The notes beneath the pieces are model-generated. The model was not told the origin of the DNA. It saw only the letters and a list, made by a program, of their open reading frames with translations, and did no database searches. Positions 17,677-27,414 of a stretch of 64,000 bases of DNA are shown here, piece after piece. Every line of letters starts with the position of its first letter. Position 1 is the first letter of the stretch. The position numbers and the translations under genes were made by a program. The stretch covers positions 744,001 to 808,000 of the forward strand of contig NC_050722.1 in NCBI RefSeq assembly GCF_013402915.1. Direction: 5' to 3'. This DNA comes from Zygotorulaspora mrakii. Its lineage: Eukaryota; Ascomycota; Saccharomycetes; Saccharomycetales; Saccharomycetaceae.

Positions 17677-18439
17677 TTTATTGTTATTTCTATTTAACTT
17701 GAATTCGAATCTAAACAGTGTATTCCAATAAAATTATACAAGCAAGCGCCTTATGCATAAGCTAGACTTGATTGTTACTTATACTCACCCAAACTGAAAA
17801 ATTGGCTCTATTACCGATCAACTGCTCATCTCTAAAAAACTTTTTTCCCACGGAATATCTGATGAAATAGTACTCCAAGGTGAGTTCGACGCACATCAGC
17901 ATACTTTGTTGGTGCCGCATACAACGGCGAAAAGGGACTAGGTGTGATACATATGAGTTGGTATCTTATGATACTCTTCGCGCCACAGATTGTGTGAGAC
18001 CCTCGAGCCGCAACTTTGAGTTTGAATAGCTCTGCATTGGCGCTGAAAAGGTGTGGAAATATCCATCTCTTATTGTATCATCAAGACAGTAATATTCGTA
18101 GTCTCACAGCATGATGAGCCTAAAGCATTTCTCTATATCAGAATTGTCAGTCAGCAAGTCTTGCAATCGCGGACTCTTCAAGAATTAATAGGTGAGTCAA
18201 ATTCACTTTACATTTGTCCGAGTTTTTCATTTCGAGCTTCCAAAGGTAAAAATAAAATACAATAAAAAAAAAAACTGTGATATAATATCATTCAAATCCA
18301 GGAATTTTCTCCGGCAGATCTACAGTTGTTATTTGAAGAGACAACACCGTACTTCATTCTGTTGTTTGAACGCTGAGCAAAGGGGCATTTAACGCTGTCA
18401 AATTTGAAGATTTTGCACCGCCATTGCCTTAGTGTGCAA
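17677..18439. promoter_or_regulatory. Divergent promoter region between CTP1 and LEU5
   Basis: This 763-bp stretch has no supported gene; two short overlapping frames at 18053-18392 show no recognisable features. It presumably holds both promoters. This junction joins the chromosome II block (APM3-CTP1) to the chromosome VIII block (LEU5 onward). Confidence 0.5.
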
Positions 18440-19504
18440 ATGGCCAACGAAATTGAAACAACGCAGGCAGATATCAATGCTAAAAAGCAGCAAATCGTAA
18501 CGATCAATAAAGGCTCGTTAGATTATGTGATACGTTCAGGGATAGCGGGCGGCATTTCGGGTTCATGTGCTAAAACTCTCATCGCTCCGTTAGATAGAAT
18601 CAAGATATTATTTCAGACGTCAAACCCGCATTATACAAAATATGCAGGTTCTCTAGTCGGCTTGGTGGAAGCGGCAAAGCACATTTGGATAAATGATGGT
18701 ATACGAGGATTTTATCAAGGCCATTCAGTAACGCTAATTAGAATATTTCCTTATGCGGCGGTCAAGTTTGTTGCCTATGAACAAATAAGGAGTTTTCTTA
18801 TACCGTCTAGAGATTACGAGTTACATTGGAGGAGATTAATGAGTGGCTCGCTTGCCGGATTATGTAGTGTGTTTCTCACTTACCCTTTAGATCTGATAAG
18901 GGTTAGATTAGCGTATGTCACGGATCACAATCGGGTGAAATTAACTAAAATAATAAGGACTATATGGTCAGAACCGGCATCAGTGACGCTCTCCTCCAAA
19001 CCGTATGTACCTCAATGGTTTGGACACTGGTGTAATTTCTATCGAGGTTACATACCGACAGTCTTTGGAATGATTCCCTACGCGGGAGTCTCCTTCTTCG
19101 CCCACGATTTACTACATGATTTATTAAGACTACCCTCCTTGGCTCCACACGCGGTACTTAAACTATCAGACGAGGAAGAAGAGCTACGTAATCATAAGAA
19201 GCAAAGGATTCCTCTGAAGACATGGGCAGAACTTTTCTCCGGTGGTTTGGCTGGTATGGCGTCTCAAACAGCAGCATATCCTTTTGAAATTATAAGAAGA
19301 AGATTACAGGTCAGTACTTTGGCTCCGAGAAATATGTATGAGCATAAATTTCAATCGATTGGTGATATTACCAGAATCATATACCAGGAGCGTGGTTGGA
19401 GAGGGTTTTTCGTCGGTCTGAGCATCGGATATATAAAGGTAGTACCTATGGTTGCTTGCAGCTTCTTCGTTTACGAAAGAATGAAATGGCATTTGGGTAT
19501 TTGA
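18440..19504 (+). CDS. LEU5: Mitochondrial carrier for CoA or its precursor, Leu5
   Basis: A 354-residue inner-membrane carrier needed to accumulate coenzyme A in mitochondria; loss in S. cerevisiae causes leucine auxotrophy. The start is the ATG at 18440 (MANEIETTQ); the frame extends upstream only to a TTG. Carrier repeats: GISGSCAKTLIAPLDRIKILFQ, SLAGLCSVFLTYPLDLIRVRL and LAGMASQTAAYPFEIIRRRLQ. The long loop with HWCNFYRGYIPTVFGMIPYAGVSFFAHDLLHDLL is typical of Leu5. It ends KWHLGI, like the S. cerevisiae protein (357 residues). It lies next to TCD and near NEM1, matching YHR002W-YHR004C. Confidence 0.96.
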   Translation: MANEIETTQADINAKKQQIVTINKGSLDYVIRSGIAGGISGSCAKTLIAPLDRIKILFQTSNPHYTKYAGSLVGLVEAAKHIWINDGIRGFYQGHSVTLIRIFPYAAVKFVAYEQIRSFLIPSRDYELHWRRLMSGSLAGLCSVFLTYPLDLIRVRLAYVTDHNRVKLTKIIRTIWSEPASVTLSSKPYVPQWFGHWCNFYRGYIPTVFGMIPYAGVSFFAHDLLHDLLRLPSLAPHAVLKLSDEEEELRNHKKQRIPLKTWAELFSGGLAGMASQTAAYPFEIIRRRLQVSTLAPRNMYEHKFQSIGDITRIIYQERGWRGFFVGLSIGYIKVVPMVACSFFVYERMKWHLGI

Positions 19505-19634
19505 AATCCTATCCTAGTTCTATGTTTTTCGACCAGAACTCTCAAGAAAAAGACATATACTTCTTGTGCATATTATTTATTTTCTATATTCATGAACAAA
19601 CCAACAAAGAGAAGTTATCTATGGCGGACTTTTT

Positions 19635-20948
19635 TTACCTAAATTGCGAGTAGTATCTTTCCTCTTGAAATTTTGCGTCAATCCTATCCAAAATGTGTTT
19701 GGGATATACGTCCTCCAGCTTTTCGCCCCCATTTAGTACGCGGTCCTCATGTTTCTGTCTTTCCTCTTTGGTCAAAATTACAACGTTTTGCAATGAAACA
19801 GGTTTTGAGGGGTCCCACTTGGATAAAGTAAGCTTGGTCGAATACCCACTAATTGGAGATTTACCTCTAAAAATTTCTTCCAAAACATAACTTACGTCTG
19901 ATAAGGCTACCGGAACACGTTGATCTTTTATTCCAATCCGTGTCATTTGTCCAGCCAAAGTCTGAAATAATCCATCATAGAGCTTCATTCTGTTCTTTCC
20001 CTCGATTGGATCCATTGGATAACCAGATACTTTTGCCAGGATCCATGTGGCAATTGTCAAGCCAAATATTCCGGGCATTGTGCCTAAAACCGGAAGAATT
20101 CTTACACGAAAATCTTTTAAAGCACTCAACTCACCTACTTTACCCTTTTCATACTCTTCATCGGGCAAAGGCAATAGTTTTGCCTTACGTGGATCGGGCT
20201 TTTCGGCACTGAAAGCTACTGGTATACCCGTGTGTACACCCTTAAGCTTTAAGCGCCTTCTCACAGAACGTGCCAATGGGTCTTCTTCGGTCGCTGTGAT
20301 ATCTCCAATATTTATACGGGTTGGGTCGCTTTTTGTGGAAGCACCCATAGATGATATAACCTGCAGTTTTTGATCATAAACATATTTCAATAAATCAACT
20401 TTCGTATTCAAGTTATCAATACAATCAACAACCATTGTTGGCTTCCCTCCGCCATAAATAAGTCTTTCAGCATTTTCAATAGTCCACAATTCATTTATAG
20501 CTTCAATTTCACACCATGGTGCAATTTTCAGTAGATGCTCTTTCAGGCAATTCACTTTTGGTGTCCCAACATCACTCAAATTGGCACAGCTATGCCTATT
20601 TAGAGAGCTCAGTGATACTTGATCAAAGTCAATCACTCGTATATGGAAACATCCTGAGCGTACTAGCATTGTAACAACCCACGAACCTACGCCACCAGCT
20701 CCCACTACAACAATGTATTGTTCTTTGAGTTTTTCCATACCTTCCTCACCTAAGAATGCATAGTTACGAGCAAGTTGTTCTCTGAATAATTCATCATCAT
20801 ATTCTTTGTCCTTTGAAGCCTTATCTATTCCTGTATTGACCTTCGGGGGTTTTGAAGACCTCAACTTCCAAGCTATATCTATACATTTCGTGATGGCTAC
20901 TGAACATAAGGCTGTAACAGCAATAATTTTCCAGGCATCTTTAGACAT
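19635..20948 (-). CDS. TCD1: tRNA threonylcarbamoyladenosine dehydratase (Tcd1/Tcd2 orthologue)
   Basis: A 437-residue E1-like enzyme that dehydrates t6A37 in tRNA to its cyclic form at the mitochondrial outer membrane. The start is the ATG at 20948. A hydrophobic N-terminal segment (about residues 7-25, KIIAVTALCSVAITKCI) suits a membrane anchor. The ThiF/MoeB-type domain has the ATP loop VVVGAGGVGSWVVTMLVRSG, then VIDFDQVSLSSLNRH and the DCIDNLNTK block. The C-terminal extension is as in the yeast proteins. In S. cerevisiae TCD1 (YHR003C) and TCD2 (YKL027W) are a duplicate pair. The gene here touches both contexts (LEU5 on one side, TFA1 on the other), so it is the unduplicated orthologue. 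Confidence 0.94.
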   Translation of the reverse strand: MSKDAWKIIAVTALCSVAITKCIDIAWKLRSSKPPKVNTGIDKASKDKEYDDELFREQLARNYAFLGEEGMEKLKEQYIVVVGAGGVGSWVVTMLVRSGCFHIRVIDFDQVSLSSLNRHSCANLSDVGTPKVNCLKEHLLKIAPWCEIEAINELWTIENAERLIYGGGKPTMVVDCIDNLNTKVDLLKYVYDQKLQVISSMGASTKSDPTRINIGDITATEEDPLARSVRRRLKLKGVHTGIPVAFSAEKPDPRKAKLLPLPDEEYEKGKVGELSALKDFRVRILPVLGTMPGIFGLTIATWILAKVSGYPMDPIEGKNRMKLYDGLFQTLAGQMTRIGIKDQRVPVALSDVSYVLEEIFRGKSPISGYSTKLTLSKWDPSKPVSLQNVVILTKEERQKHEDRVLNGGEKLEDVYPKHILDRIDAKFQEERYYSQFR

Positions 20949-21072
20949 CACTGCAAGGCTTTTTTAACTTATCAAAGACAAGGCAGGTGTTTACAAGTGC
21001 CAAGGATTCGTAGACAAATAGAGTTATGGCGCTATATGATTTAATGTTTCATTTTTCAATTCTAAATTGTAG

Positions 21073-21099
21073 CTCATCGCGTAATTTTGAAAATTTTTT
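21073..21099. promoter_or_regulatory. PAC and RRPE motifs upstream of TCD
   Basis: CTCATCGC at 21073-21080 is the PAC element (reverse GCGATGAG). TGAAAATTTTTT at 21088-21099 matches the RRPE. The pair is typical of ribosome-biogenesis promoters (Dot6/Tod6 and Stb3). It lies 125-150 bp upstream of the TCD start and downstream of TFA1, so TCD is its likely target. Confidence 0.6.
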
Positions 21100-21219
21100 A
21101 ATTCTTCATTTTCTTTACTTCGGTCAGAGCAGAAAGGCGTTAAGTTGATCTATACATCTATCTAGTATAAAAAAAGCCGAACAAAAAAAAAAAGTATGCT
21201 CGATGAGTTGGTGAAGCGA

Positions 21220-22644
21220 CTAAACATCTTCAAATTCTATATCCATTTCTTCATCGTCATCGTCGTTGTCATCACTGGTTCGTCGATTGGTATTGCTATC
21301 AGTAGTACCACTAATGCCGTTGATACCATTGACTTTAGGTTCCTCTTGTTTAATGTTCTGTTCCCCCTCCTGATCATTTTTCTCAGCGACGTCTTCAAGA
21401 TCGTCGTCATCATCATCATCGTCATCATCATCATCATCGTCCTTTAACGGAACATCATCATAATCTCCGGGTTCATCATCATCATCGTCATCATCCTCTT
21501 CATCATCTTTGAGTTCTTTTTGTTTCTTGGCTAGAGAAGCATAATATTCATTTAATGTTCTCTCATTTTCCCTTTCTTCTATTTCTTTCTCGGTCAAAGG
21601 ACGATGCTTTGGATAAAACTCATCAACACCTTTTCCATCACCATTAACACCATCGATGGCCGTTTCTTCGAGAGACATATTTGCCTGTGCGGTAGTCCTT
21701 GGATCAAATTCTTCATCCTCATCCAGCCTGCCCAACGCAGATTTTCCAATAGTACTCTGCTTATGCCACTCAGGAACAGCATTTTGCTTTCTTTTCTCTT
21801 CCGCTTGACGTTCTTGTAGCACCCGTTGAGCGATCTCATCATTTGCAGTTGTAATATTGACATGTAGCGTAGCTTGTGAATTAGCTCCTGCACGCCTGCT
21901 ACTATCATTACCAAGTAAAGTACCATCCACACCAGCAGTCAATGAGGAATCCCCTGGTCTGAACATCGTACTGCCCTTCTTTGGGTTATATGTGTAAGCA
22001 GCACGAGATTGATTTTGCGGTGGTATTAATCTTGCTAGAGCGGTTTCGAAGGTATTTTCGTCGATTCTTGAGTCATCAATTTTTTTCAGATAATCAATAA
22101 TAGGTTGAACTTGGTCCATAAGTCTATTCAACCTATCTTGTTTTTCTTTATTTTTCTTACCCGAGTCATCTTCCACCAGTGGATGATCACATAATGAGCA
22201 GACAAACTCCGTTCTATCGTAATTCAATAGCTGTACAGCTTCTAGTTGACTATATTTCGTAGAGCATATTTCGCACATGTACCCATTTGGAGCTGAATTT
22301 TTATCTAGATCATCTTTCAGTCTTTGTACAACTTGATGAACCTTCCATTTTATTGCATCAATAGCGTGTGGAAACTTAATATAAAAATATATCCTCTCTA
22401 CACTCTTGGAATTTGGTGGATATTCTCTCTGCTTATGAGTAGACATTAAACCGTCAGATCTAAGTCTAGCCACCAAGGGTCCTAAATCTGTTTTATTTAT
22501 GCCTAGTAATTGCTTTAAATCCTCTTCTGCCAGAACAGAGTGGAAGAGTATCGCATCCAGTAGCAAAACGTACGAACCACCGTAAAATCCTCGCACTACG
22601 AATTTCAAAAGATTTTTGACGATTTCATCAATAGGTCTATCCAT
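21220..22644 (-). CDS. TFA1: Transcription factor TFIIE large subunit Tfa1
   Basis: A 474-residue alpha subunit of TFIIE, which recruits and regulates TFIIH at RNA polymerase II promoters. The N-terminal winged helix (about residues 1-110) starts MDRPIDEIVKNLLKFVVRGF. A zinc finger follows with cysteines at 124, 127, 149 and 152 (MCEICSTKY ... FVCSLCDHPL). The C-terminus is very acidic, with long Asp/Glu runs from about residue 380 encoded by TCATCA repeats on the plus strand, ending EEMDIEFEDV. Length matches S. cerevisiae Tfa1 (482). It lies next to MAE1, as YKL028W/YKL029C. Confidence 0.96.
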   Translation of the reverse strand: MDRPIDEIVKNLLKFVVRGFYGGSYVLLLDAILFHSVLAEEDLKQLLGINKTDLGPLVARLRSDGLMSTHKQREYPPNSKSVERIYFYIKFPHAIDAIKWKVHQVVQRLKDDLDKNSAPNGYMCEICSTKYSQLEAVQLLNYDRTEFVCSLCDHPLVEDDSGKKNKEKQDRLNRLMDQVQPIIDYLKKIDDSRIDENTFETALARLIPPQNQSRAAYTYNPKKGSTMFRPGDSSLTAGVDGTLLGNDSSRRAGANSQATLHVNITTANDEIAQRVLQERQAEEKRKQNAVPEWHKQSTIGKSALGRLDEDEEFDPRTTAQANMSLEETAIDGVNGDGKGVDEFYPKHRPLTEKEIEERENERTLNEYYASLAKKQKELKDDEEDDDDDDDEPGDYDDVPLKDDDDDDDDDDDDDDLEDVAEKNDQEGEQNIKQEEPKVNGINGISGTTDSNTNRRTSDDNDDDDEEMDIEFEDV

Positions 22645-23907
22645 TTTCTTTTGTCGTCAAGTGTATCTGAAAAATCCCTATCTTATCCTGCTAAATATAG
22701 AGTGTAATGGGAGCACAGATATTGATACAGCTATAAGATCAGCAGAACCTTGGTTAGCCTGCGTTGTTGTAAATCAGCGAAATGCTAATTCATCTGATGG
22801 CTTTTCATGTTTCCATATGCTTCGCTTCCCAGTGAAAAAAGACAGCATTAACGTACAAAGTGATCATCAATTGTCAAATATCGAATACCAAAGCGATCAA
22901 AAAATTTCAAGGAAACACACTCAATTATAGGCTAACTAAGCTGAGCCCCCCTACGTTGTGCTATGCGAAGCGGTACATGCTCATCATACAAGCACTCCAA
23001 ATAATTCCATAGGCAATGCGTAACCTTAACATAACTCAGTACAAGCATGCCTATGCTCTAAAAAGAGCAGTACCGGCGATGCGGTGAAAAAGAAAAAGTA
23101 CCGAAAAACGATAATTTTTCAAAAATGTACCAGTTTGGCCGATAAAGATAGCGAGTGCAGCATCTTCTCTTCGTATTGTGTGGAACTGCAACGTTTGTTT
23201 ACTATCAGTGATTTGTTGCCATGTAGCGGCCCGATTTACTCCGGTAACCACTGCATTAGAGAGTGATTGGCAGTTACTGTACCTGTGCCGTCAAAAATTA
23301 GAGGCTAATTGTAAGTGCTGAAGTCAAATATTTAAAAAAAAAAGATTGCTCATCAAGCTAGCATCTCACTACTTGGAGCCAAAAATTTCCACTTGGGCGG
23401 CTACATTAAACGAGGTCAAAACGCGCAAACACTGCCAAGACACACATTTCTCTCTGCAGCATTGTCAGTTTTTACTGCAAGTATCATCTGATTATACAGT
23501 CGCTTTCTGCCAAATCTCGCCGAAGTCTTTCTCTTGATGCATTGAGTGTTTAACGGTTTTGATGATAATCATATGACGAGCTAATCATCAGACTTCTTCT
23601 CGAATTAACTATACAGACGACGTTTGATTTTTTACACCTGATGCGCGATTCCTCCCGATGAGCTTCATGCGAAGCGTTTTTTTTTTCAAGAAATTTTTTT
23701 TTCTTCTTTACATTCACCGAATCGGATTAATACGGCCAGAGAGATACAGTTATATACATACATATATATTAGTCGAAATCAAGTGCGACTGGCTAGTTAA
23801 CACGTCAAGTTAGGGCGAAATTGGATGATCTAACATACAGCGGCTTTAGTCTTCACGTTTTTTTCTCACACATAGATTCAATATTTTTTTTTTGTCATTA
23901 GCTCGAT
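22645..23907. promoter_or_regulatory. Long divergent region between TFA1 and MAE1
   Basis: This 1.26-kb region has no convincing gene. A 104-codon frame at 22616-22930 overlaps TFA1 and shows no familiar motif. Near MAE1 there are T runs at 23678-23702 and 23885-23893 and a short TA/CA-rich stretch around 23752-23770, typical of a yeast promoter. No tRNA was found. Confidence 0.45.
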
Positions 23908-25872
23908 ATGTTAGCCTCGAAAACTGCAAGCTCAGTTACTAGAAGGGCATTACTGATTAGACAAACATGTCGTCTATATACTTCCAAATCCAGAAGTAAC
24001 TTCGCAACCACAACGAGGGACACAACGTTTAATCAAGCCAATTTTGACGAAAGTCAGGTCCAAAAGACCCCAGTTGGTTCCAAGGCAAAGCAACTCTTCG
24101 AATCCGGCAAGCCAAAATTAACTCGTCTTTCTGTTGATGGCCCTATCGAGTGTCCTTTACAAAGTTTTCAACTTTTGAACTCACCATTGTTTAACAAAGG
24201 CTCTGCTTTTACTCAAGAAGAGAGAGAAGCTTTTAACTTGGATGCTTTGTTACCACCACAAGTGAATACTCTGGATGAGCAGGTGGAAAGAGCTTACAAA
24301 CAGCTTTGTTATCTGAAAACACCATTAGCCAAAAATGATTTCATGACCTCAATGCGTGTTCAGAACAAAGTTCTTTATTTTGCGTTGGTAAGAAGACACA
24401 TTAGAGAATTAGTTCCCATCATTTATACGCCAACCGAAGGTGATGCTATTGCAGCATATTCTCATAGATTCAGAAAACCTGAGGGTGTTTTTCTAGATAT
24501 CACAGAGCCCGAGTCTGTTGAAAGAAGACTATCTGTTTATGGATCAGATAAAGATGTTGATTACATCGTTGTTTCAGATTCGGAAGGTATTCTTGGTATC
24601 GGTGATCAAGGTATCGGTGGTATTCGTATCGCAATTTCAAAGTTAGCATTGATGACTCTTTGTGCGGGTATTCACCCAGGACGTGTTATGCCAGTTTGTC
24701 TTGATGTTGGTACAAATAATAAAAAATTAGCACGTGACGAACTATATATGGGTAACAGATTTGCAAGAGTCAGAGGTAAACAGTATGACGAACTTGTTGA
24801 TAAGTTTATTAAAGCTGTCAAGAAAAGATTCCCAAATGCTGTTTTACATTTCGAAGATTTTGGTGTGAAAAACGCTAGAAGAATTCTTGATAGATATCGC
24901 AATGAATTATCATGTTTTAATGACGATATACAAGGTACAGGTGCTGTTGTTATGGCTTCGTTAATCGCAGCTCTAAAACACACCAATAGAGATCTAAATG
25001 ATACTAAAGTTATTGTTTACGGTGCAGGATCAGCTGGTTTAGGTATTGCTGATCAAATTGTTAATCATATGATTACACATGGTTTAACAAAAGAAGAAGC
25101 TCGTTCAAAGATTTATTTGATGGACAGACGTGGTTTAATTCTATCGTCCCTACAACAAACCTCTACCAACGCGCAACACGTTTATGCAAAGGATGATAAA
25201 GAATGGGAAGGTTGTAATACAAAATCCTTATTGGATGTTGTGTCAAAGGTCCAACCAACTTGTCTGATAGGTTGTTCAACGCAAGCTGGAGCTTTCAACA
25301 AATCAATTGTTCAAGAAATGTATAAGCATAATCCAAGACCAATTATTTTCCCATTATCAAATCCAACAAGATTACACGAAGCTGTTCCAGAAGATTTAAT
25401 GCAATGGACAGATTTTAATGCTTTAGTTGCTACAGGCTCACCATTTCCTCCAGTTAATGGATATCGTATATCTGAAAATAACAACTGTTTTTCATTCCCT
25501 GGTATTGGTCTAGGTGCAGTTTTATCTCGTGCAACAGTTATTTCTGATAAAATGATTTCAGCGGCTGTTGATCAATTAGCATCACTTTCGCCACTAGAAG
25601 AAGGTAACTCAAAGCCGGGCTTACTGCCACCTTTAGAAGTTATTCAAGACACTTCATCAAAAGTTGCTGCAGCTGTGATTTTGCAAGCACTAAATGAAGG
25701 TGTTGCCCGTATTGAAGATGAAGAAGTTCCTGGTTTACCAGGCAAAAAGGTCCAAGTTCCACGTGACTTTGACAAATGTTTAACTTGGGTGAGAAACCAA
25801 ATGTGGGAACCAATTTATAGACCAATGATCAAAGTCAATCATGATCCTTCGATTCATACTCATCAAATTTAA
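23908..25872 (+). CDS. MAE1: Mitochondrial NAD(P)-dependent malic enzyme Mae1
   Basis: A 654-residue enzyme that oxidatively decarboxylates malate to pyruvate and CO2. The N-terminus (MLASKTASSVTRRALLIRQTCRLYTSKSR) is a clear matrix presequence: basic, hydroxylated, without acids. The catalytic part has PIIYTPTEGDAIAAYSHRFR, then VVSDSEGILGIGDQGIGGI, FEDFGVKNARRILDRYR, CFNDDIQGTGAVVMASLIAA and the nucleotide loop VYGAGSAGLGIADQI. FPLSNPTRLHEAVPED and VATGSPFPPV follow. S. cerevisiae Mae1 is 669 residues. The 3' half is visibly more A+T-rich in third codon positions. It lies beside TFA1, as YKL029C/YKL028W. Confidence 0.97.
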   Translation: MLASKTASSVTRRALLIRQTCRLYTSKSRSNFATTTRDTTFNQANFDESQVQKTPVGSKAKQLFESGKPKLTRLSVDGPIECPLQSFQLLNSPLFNKGSAFTQEEREAFNLDALLPPQVNTLDEQVERAYKQLCYLKTPLAKNDFMTSMRVQNKVLYFALVRRHIRELVPIIYTPTEGDAIAAYSHRFRKPEGVFLDITEPESVERRLSVYGSDKDVDYIVVSDSEGILGIGDQGIGGIRIAISKLALMTLCAGIHPGRVMPVCLDVGTNNKKLARDELYMGNRFARVRGKQYDELVDKFIKAVKKRFPNAVLHFEDFGVKNARRILDRYRNELSCFNDDIQGTGAVVMASLIAALKHTNRDLNDTKVIVYGAGSAGLGIADQIVNHMITHGLTKEEARSKIYLMDRRGLILSSLQQTSTNAQHVYAKDDKEWEGCNTKSLLDVVSKVQPTCLIGCSTQAGAFNKSIVQEMYKHNPRPIIFPLSNPTRLHEAVPEDLMQWTDFNALVATGSPFPPVNGYRISENNNCFSFPGIGLGAVLSRATVISDKMISAAVDQLASLSPLEEGNSKPGLLPPLEVIQDTSSKVAAAVILQALNEGVARIEDEEVPGLPGKKVQVPRDFDKCLTWVRNQMWEPIYRPMIKVNHDPSIHTHQI

Positions 25873-25941
25873 GATACAGTTTTTGTAATATATTCCGTAG
25901 TGTATATTAAATATGCATATTTTAGAACTAATTATATGTAA

Positions 25942-27192
25942 TTATGAAAATGCTTGTTCACCATTCTTCAATGCCAGAATATCTCTAACGTCGGTTGTAT
26001 ACCTCAGAGCCTCTAAAAACGGTAAAAGCGTTAAAAGATCTGTATCTGAAGGATCGCTTATCCAGCCTTCCACTTGAATTGCATTGTCAACATTCAATGC
26101 ATAGCTAACAGGACTGTTATCCACCAATATGATCTCACCAAGACCACCACCATTCAAATTTGCTACCGCCATTTGATTTGAGTTACCACAAAGTATCGAA
26201 AGGTCCTTAATATATCCAACACCATCTCGCAGGATACAGTTGTTTCTGTATAACCTTTTGGTGAAATTTCCAGGAATCGAACTTTCAAGCCAATCAATGA
26301 CGGGGTCGGCATATTCCTTCATCGAGGCCGTGAATACGACCAAATCGTACCACTTGCTTACTTTTGAGAGGAACAGGTCGCAGTACGGTCTCTTGTGAAC
26401 ATAATACAATGTCGAAACCCCGCTGACCGCGAACCTAACTTCAACCATATGGCCTTGTGAGGAATTGCTGTGAGAAGTATTTCGCGATGCAGAATGAATT
26501 AGCGTCTCGTCCAGGTCCATGACTAGAATCTTCCTCCTCTGGGCGTTCAGCACCGATTTTGGTATGAGTTTCTTGGGGAATAAAAATCTCCCCATTTTCT
26601 TTGTCCCCAACACGTTTCCGGACGACGTATCTGACCTGCCCGAAGACCTGGCGTGCGCATGCCCCGTAGCGCTGAGATTGCCGCCGTTTGCCTTCGAGTT
26701 TCTGGCCGGCGTGGCCGTCGTCTGCAGCAGCGAACCCTTGACAAAGTCCCTCTGCAAGTACAACTCGCCGCCCCCGCTCAAGTCGTCCTCATCGTTTTCG
26801 CTGATCTTCGCCAACGTGCTGCTCACCTCACTCTTTGTCGCCGCCAACGCTCCAGAACTCTCCTGCCCCCCGCCCTTGTTTCGATTTTTGTGCAGTTTCG
26901 ACTTCACACCATACTCTATGAGCATCAGTGGCGAAGTCACGAGGAACCACAGAAACTGCGTCGGCTTCAAAATCAGATAATGCGGACAGAACAGAACGAT
27001 CGACCACACCACCAACCTGATCCGTGTTCTGATGCCGACCTGCTGTTTCGCACTGCTGCCCTCGCCCTCGCCGCCGCCGTCTGCTGCACTCGAACACCCA
27101 GCTTCCTCGTTCTGAACCTCGCTGTAGTCGCCGCTATCATCTTGCTGATTGGAACTCTGAAGATTACTACTTATGTAAGATAGAGCATTCAT
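25942..27192 (-). CDS. NEM1: Catalytic subunit of the Nem1-Spo7 lipin phosphatase
   Basis: A 416-residue HAD-type phosphatase of the nuclear envelope/ER that, with Spo7, activates the phosphatidate phosphatase Pah1 and so controls lipid synthesis and nuclear shape. Hydrophobic segments lie at about residues 57-95 (LVVWSIVLFCPHYLIL, FLWFLVTSPLMLI). The FCP1-like domain starts near residue 220 with the catalytic DLDET motif (226-230; Asp226 predicted nucleophile), then YYVHKRPYCDLFL, VFTASMKEYADPVIDWLE, LYRNNCI and ILVDNSPVSYALNVDNAI. The linker (residues 100-200) is low in complexity. S. cerevisiae Nem1 is 446 residues. The 5' half is unusually G+C-rich. It is the YHR004C orthologue near LEU5 and TCD. 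Confidence 0.95.
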   Translation of the reverse strand: MNALSYISSNLQSSNQQDDSGDYSEVQNEEAGCSSAADGGGEGEGSSAKQQVGIRTRIRLVVWSIVLFCPHYLILKPTQFLWFLVTSPLMLIEYGVKSKLHKNRNKGGGQESSGALAATKSEVSSTLAKISENDEDDLSGGGELYLQRDFVKGSLLQTTATPARNSKANGGNLSATGHAHARSSGRSDTSSGNVLGTKKMGRFLFPKKLIPKSVLNAQRRKILVMDLDETLIHSASRNTSHSNSSQGHMVEVRFAVSGVSTLYYVHKRPYCDLFLSKVSKWYDLVVFTASMKEYADPVIDWLESSIPGNFTKRLYRNNCILRDGVGYIKDLSILCGNSNQMAVANLNGGGLGEIILVDNSPVSYALNVDNAIQVEGWISDPSDTDLLTLLPFLEALRYTTDVRDILALKNGEQAFS

Positions 27193-27414
27193 GAGACCAT
27201 TACTGGAGACCTGACAACAAAGTAGACCGAAGATGATCGACTGACTAGTAGCAAGTTTTCCTTTTTCCCTCTAATTTTTCATATGGCCTGCCCTTAATCC
27301 GCTGGCACCGGGAGTTGAAGTACACGCGATGGAGGCCCAAACCGCAACAACACGGAATTCTGTTGAACTCCTCGTACACAGTGACAGACTCCTCTGGCCC
27401 TCCAGCAGCTCTTC

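Noticed and set aside
22616..22930. 104-codon plus-strand frame
   Set aside because: It overlaps the start of TFA1 on the other strand and shows no domain, signal or familiar sequence.
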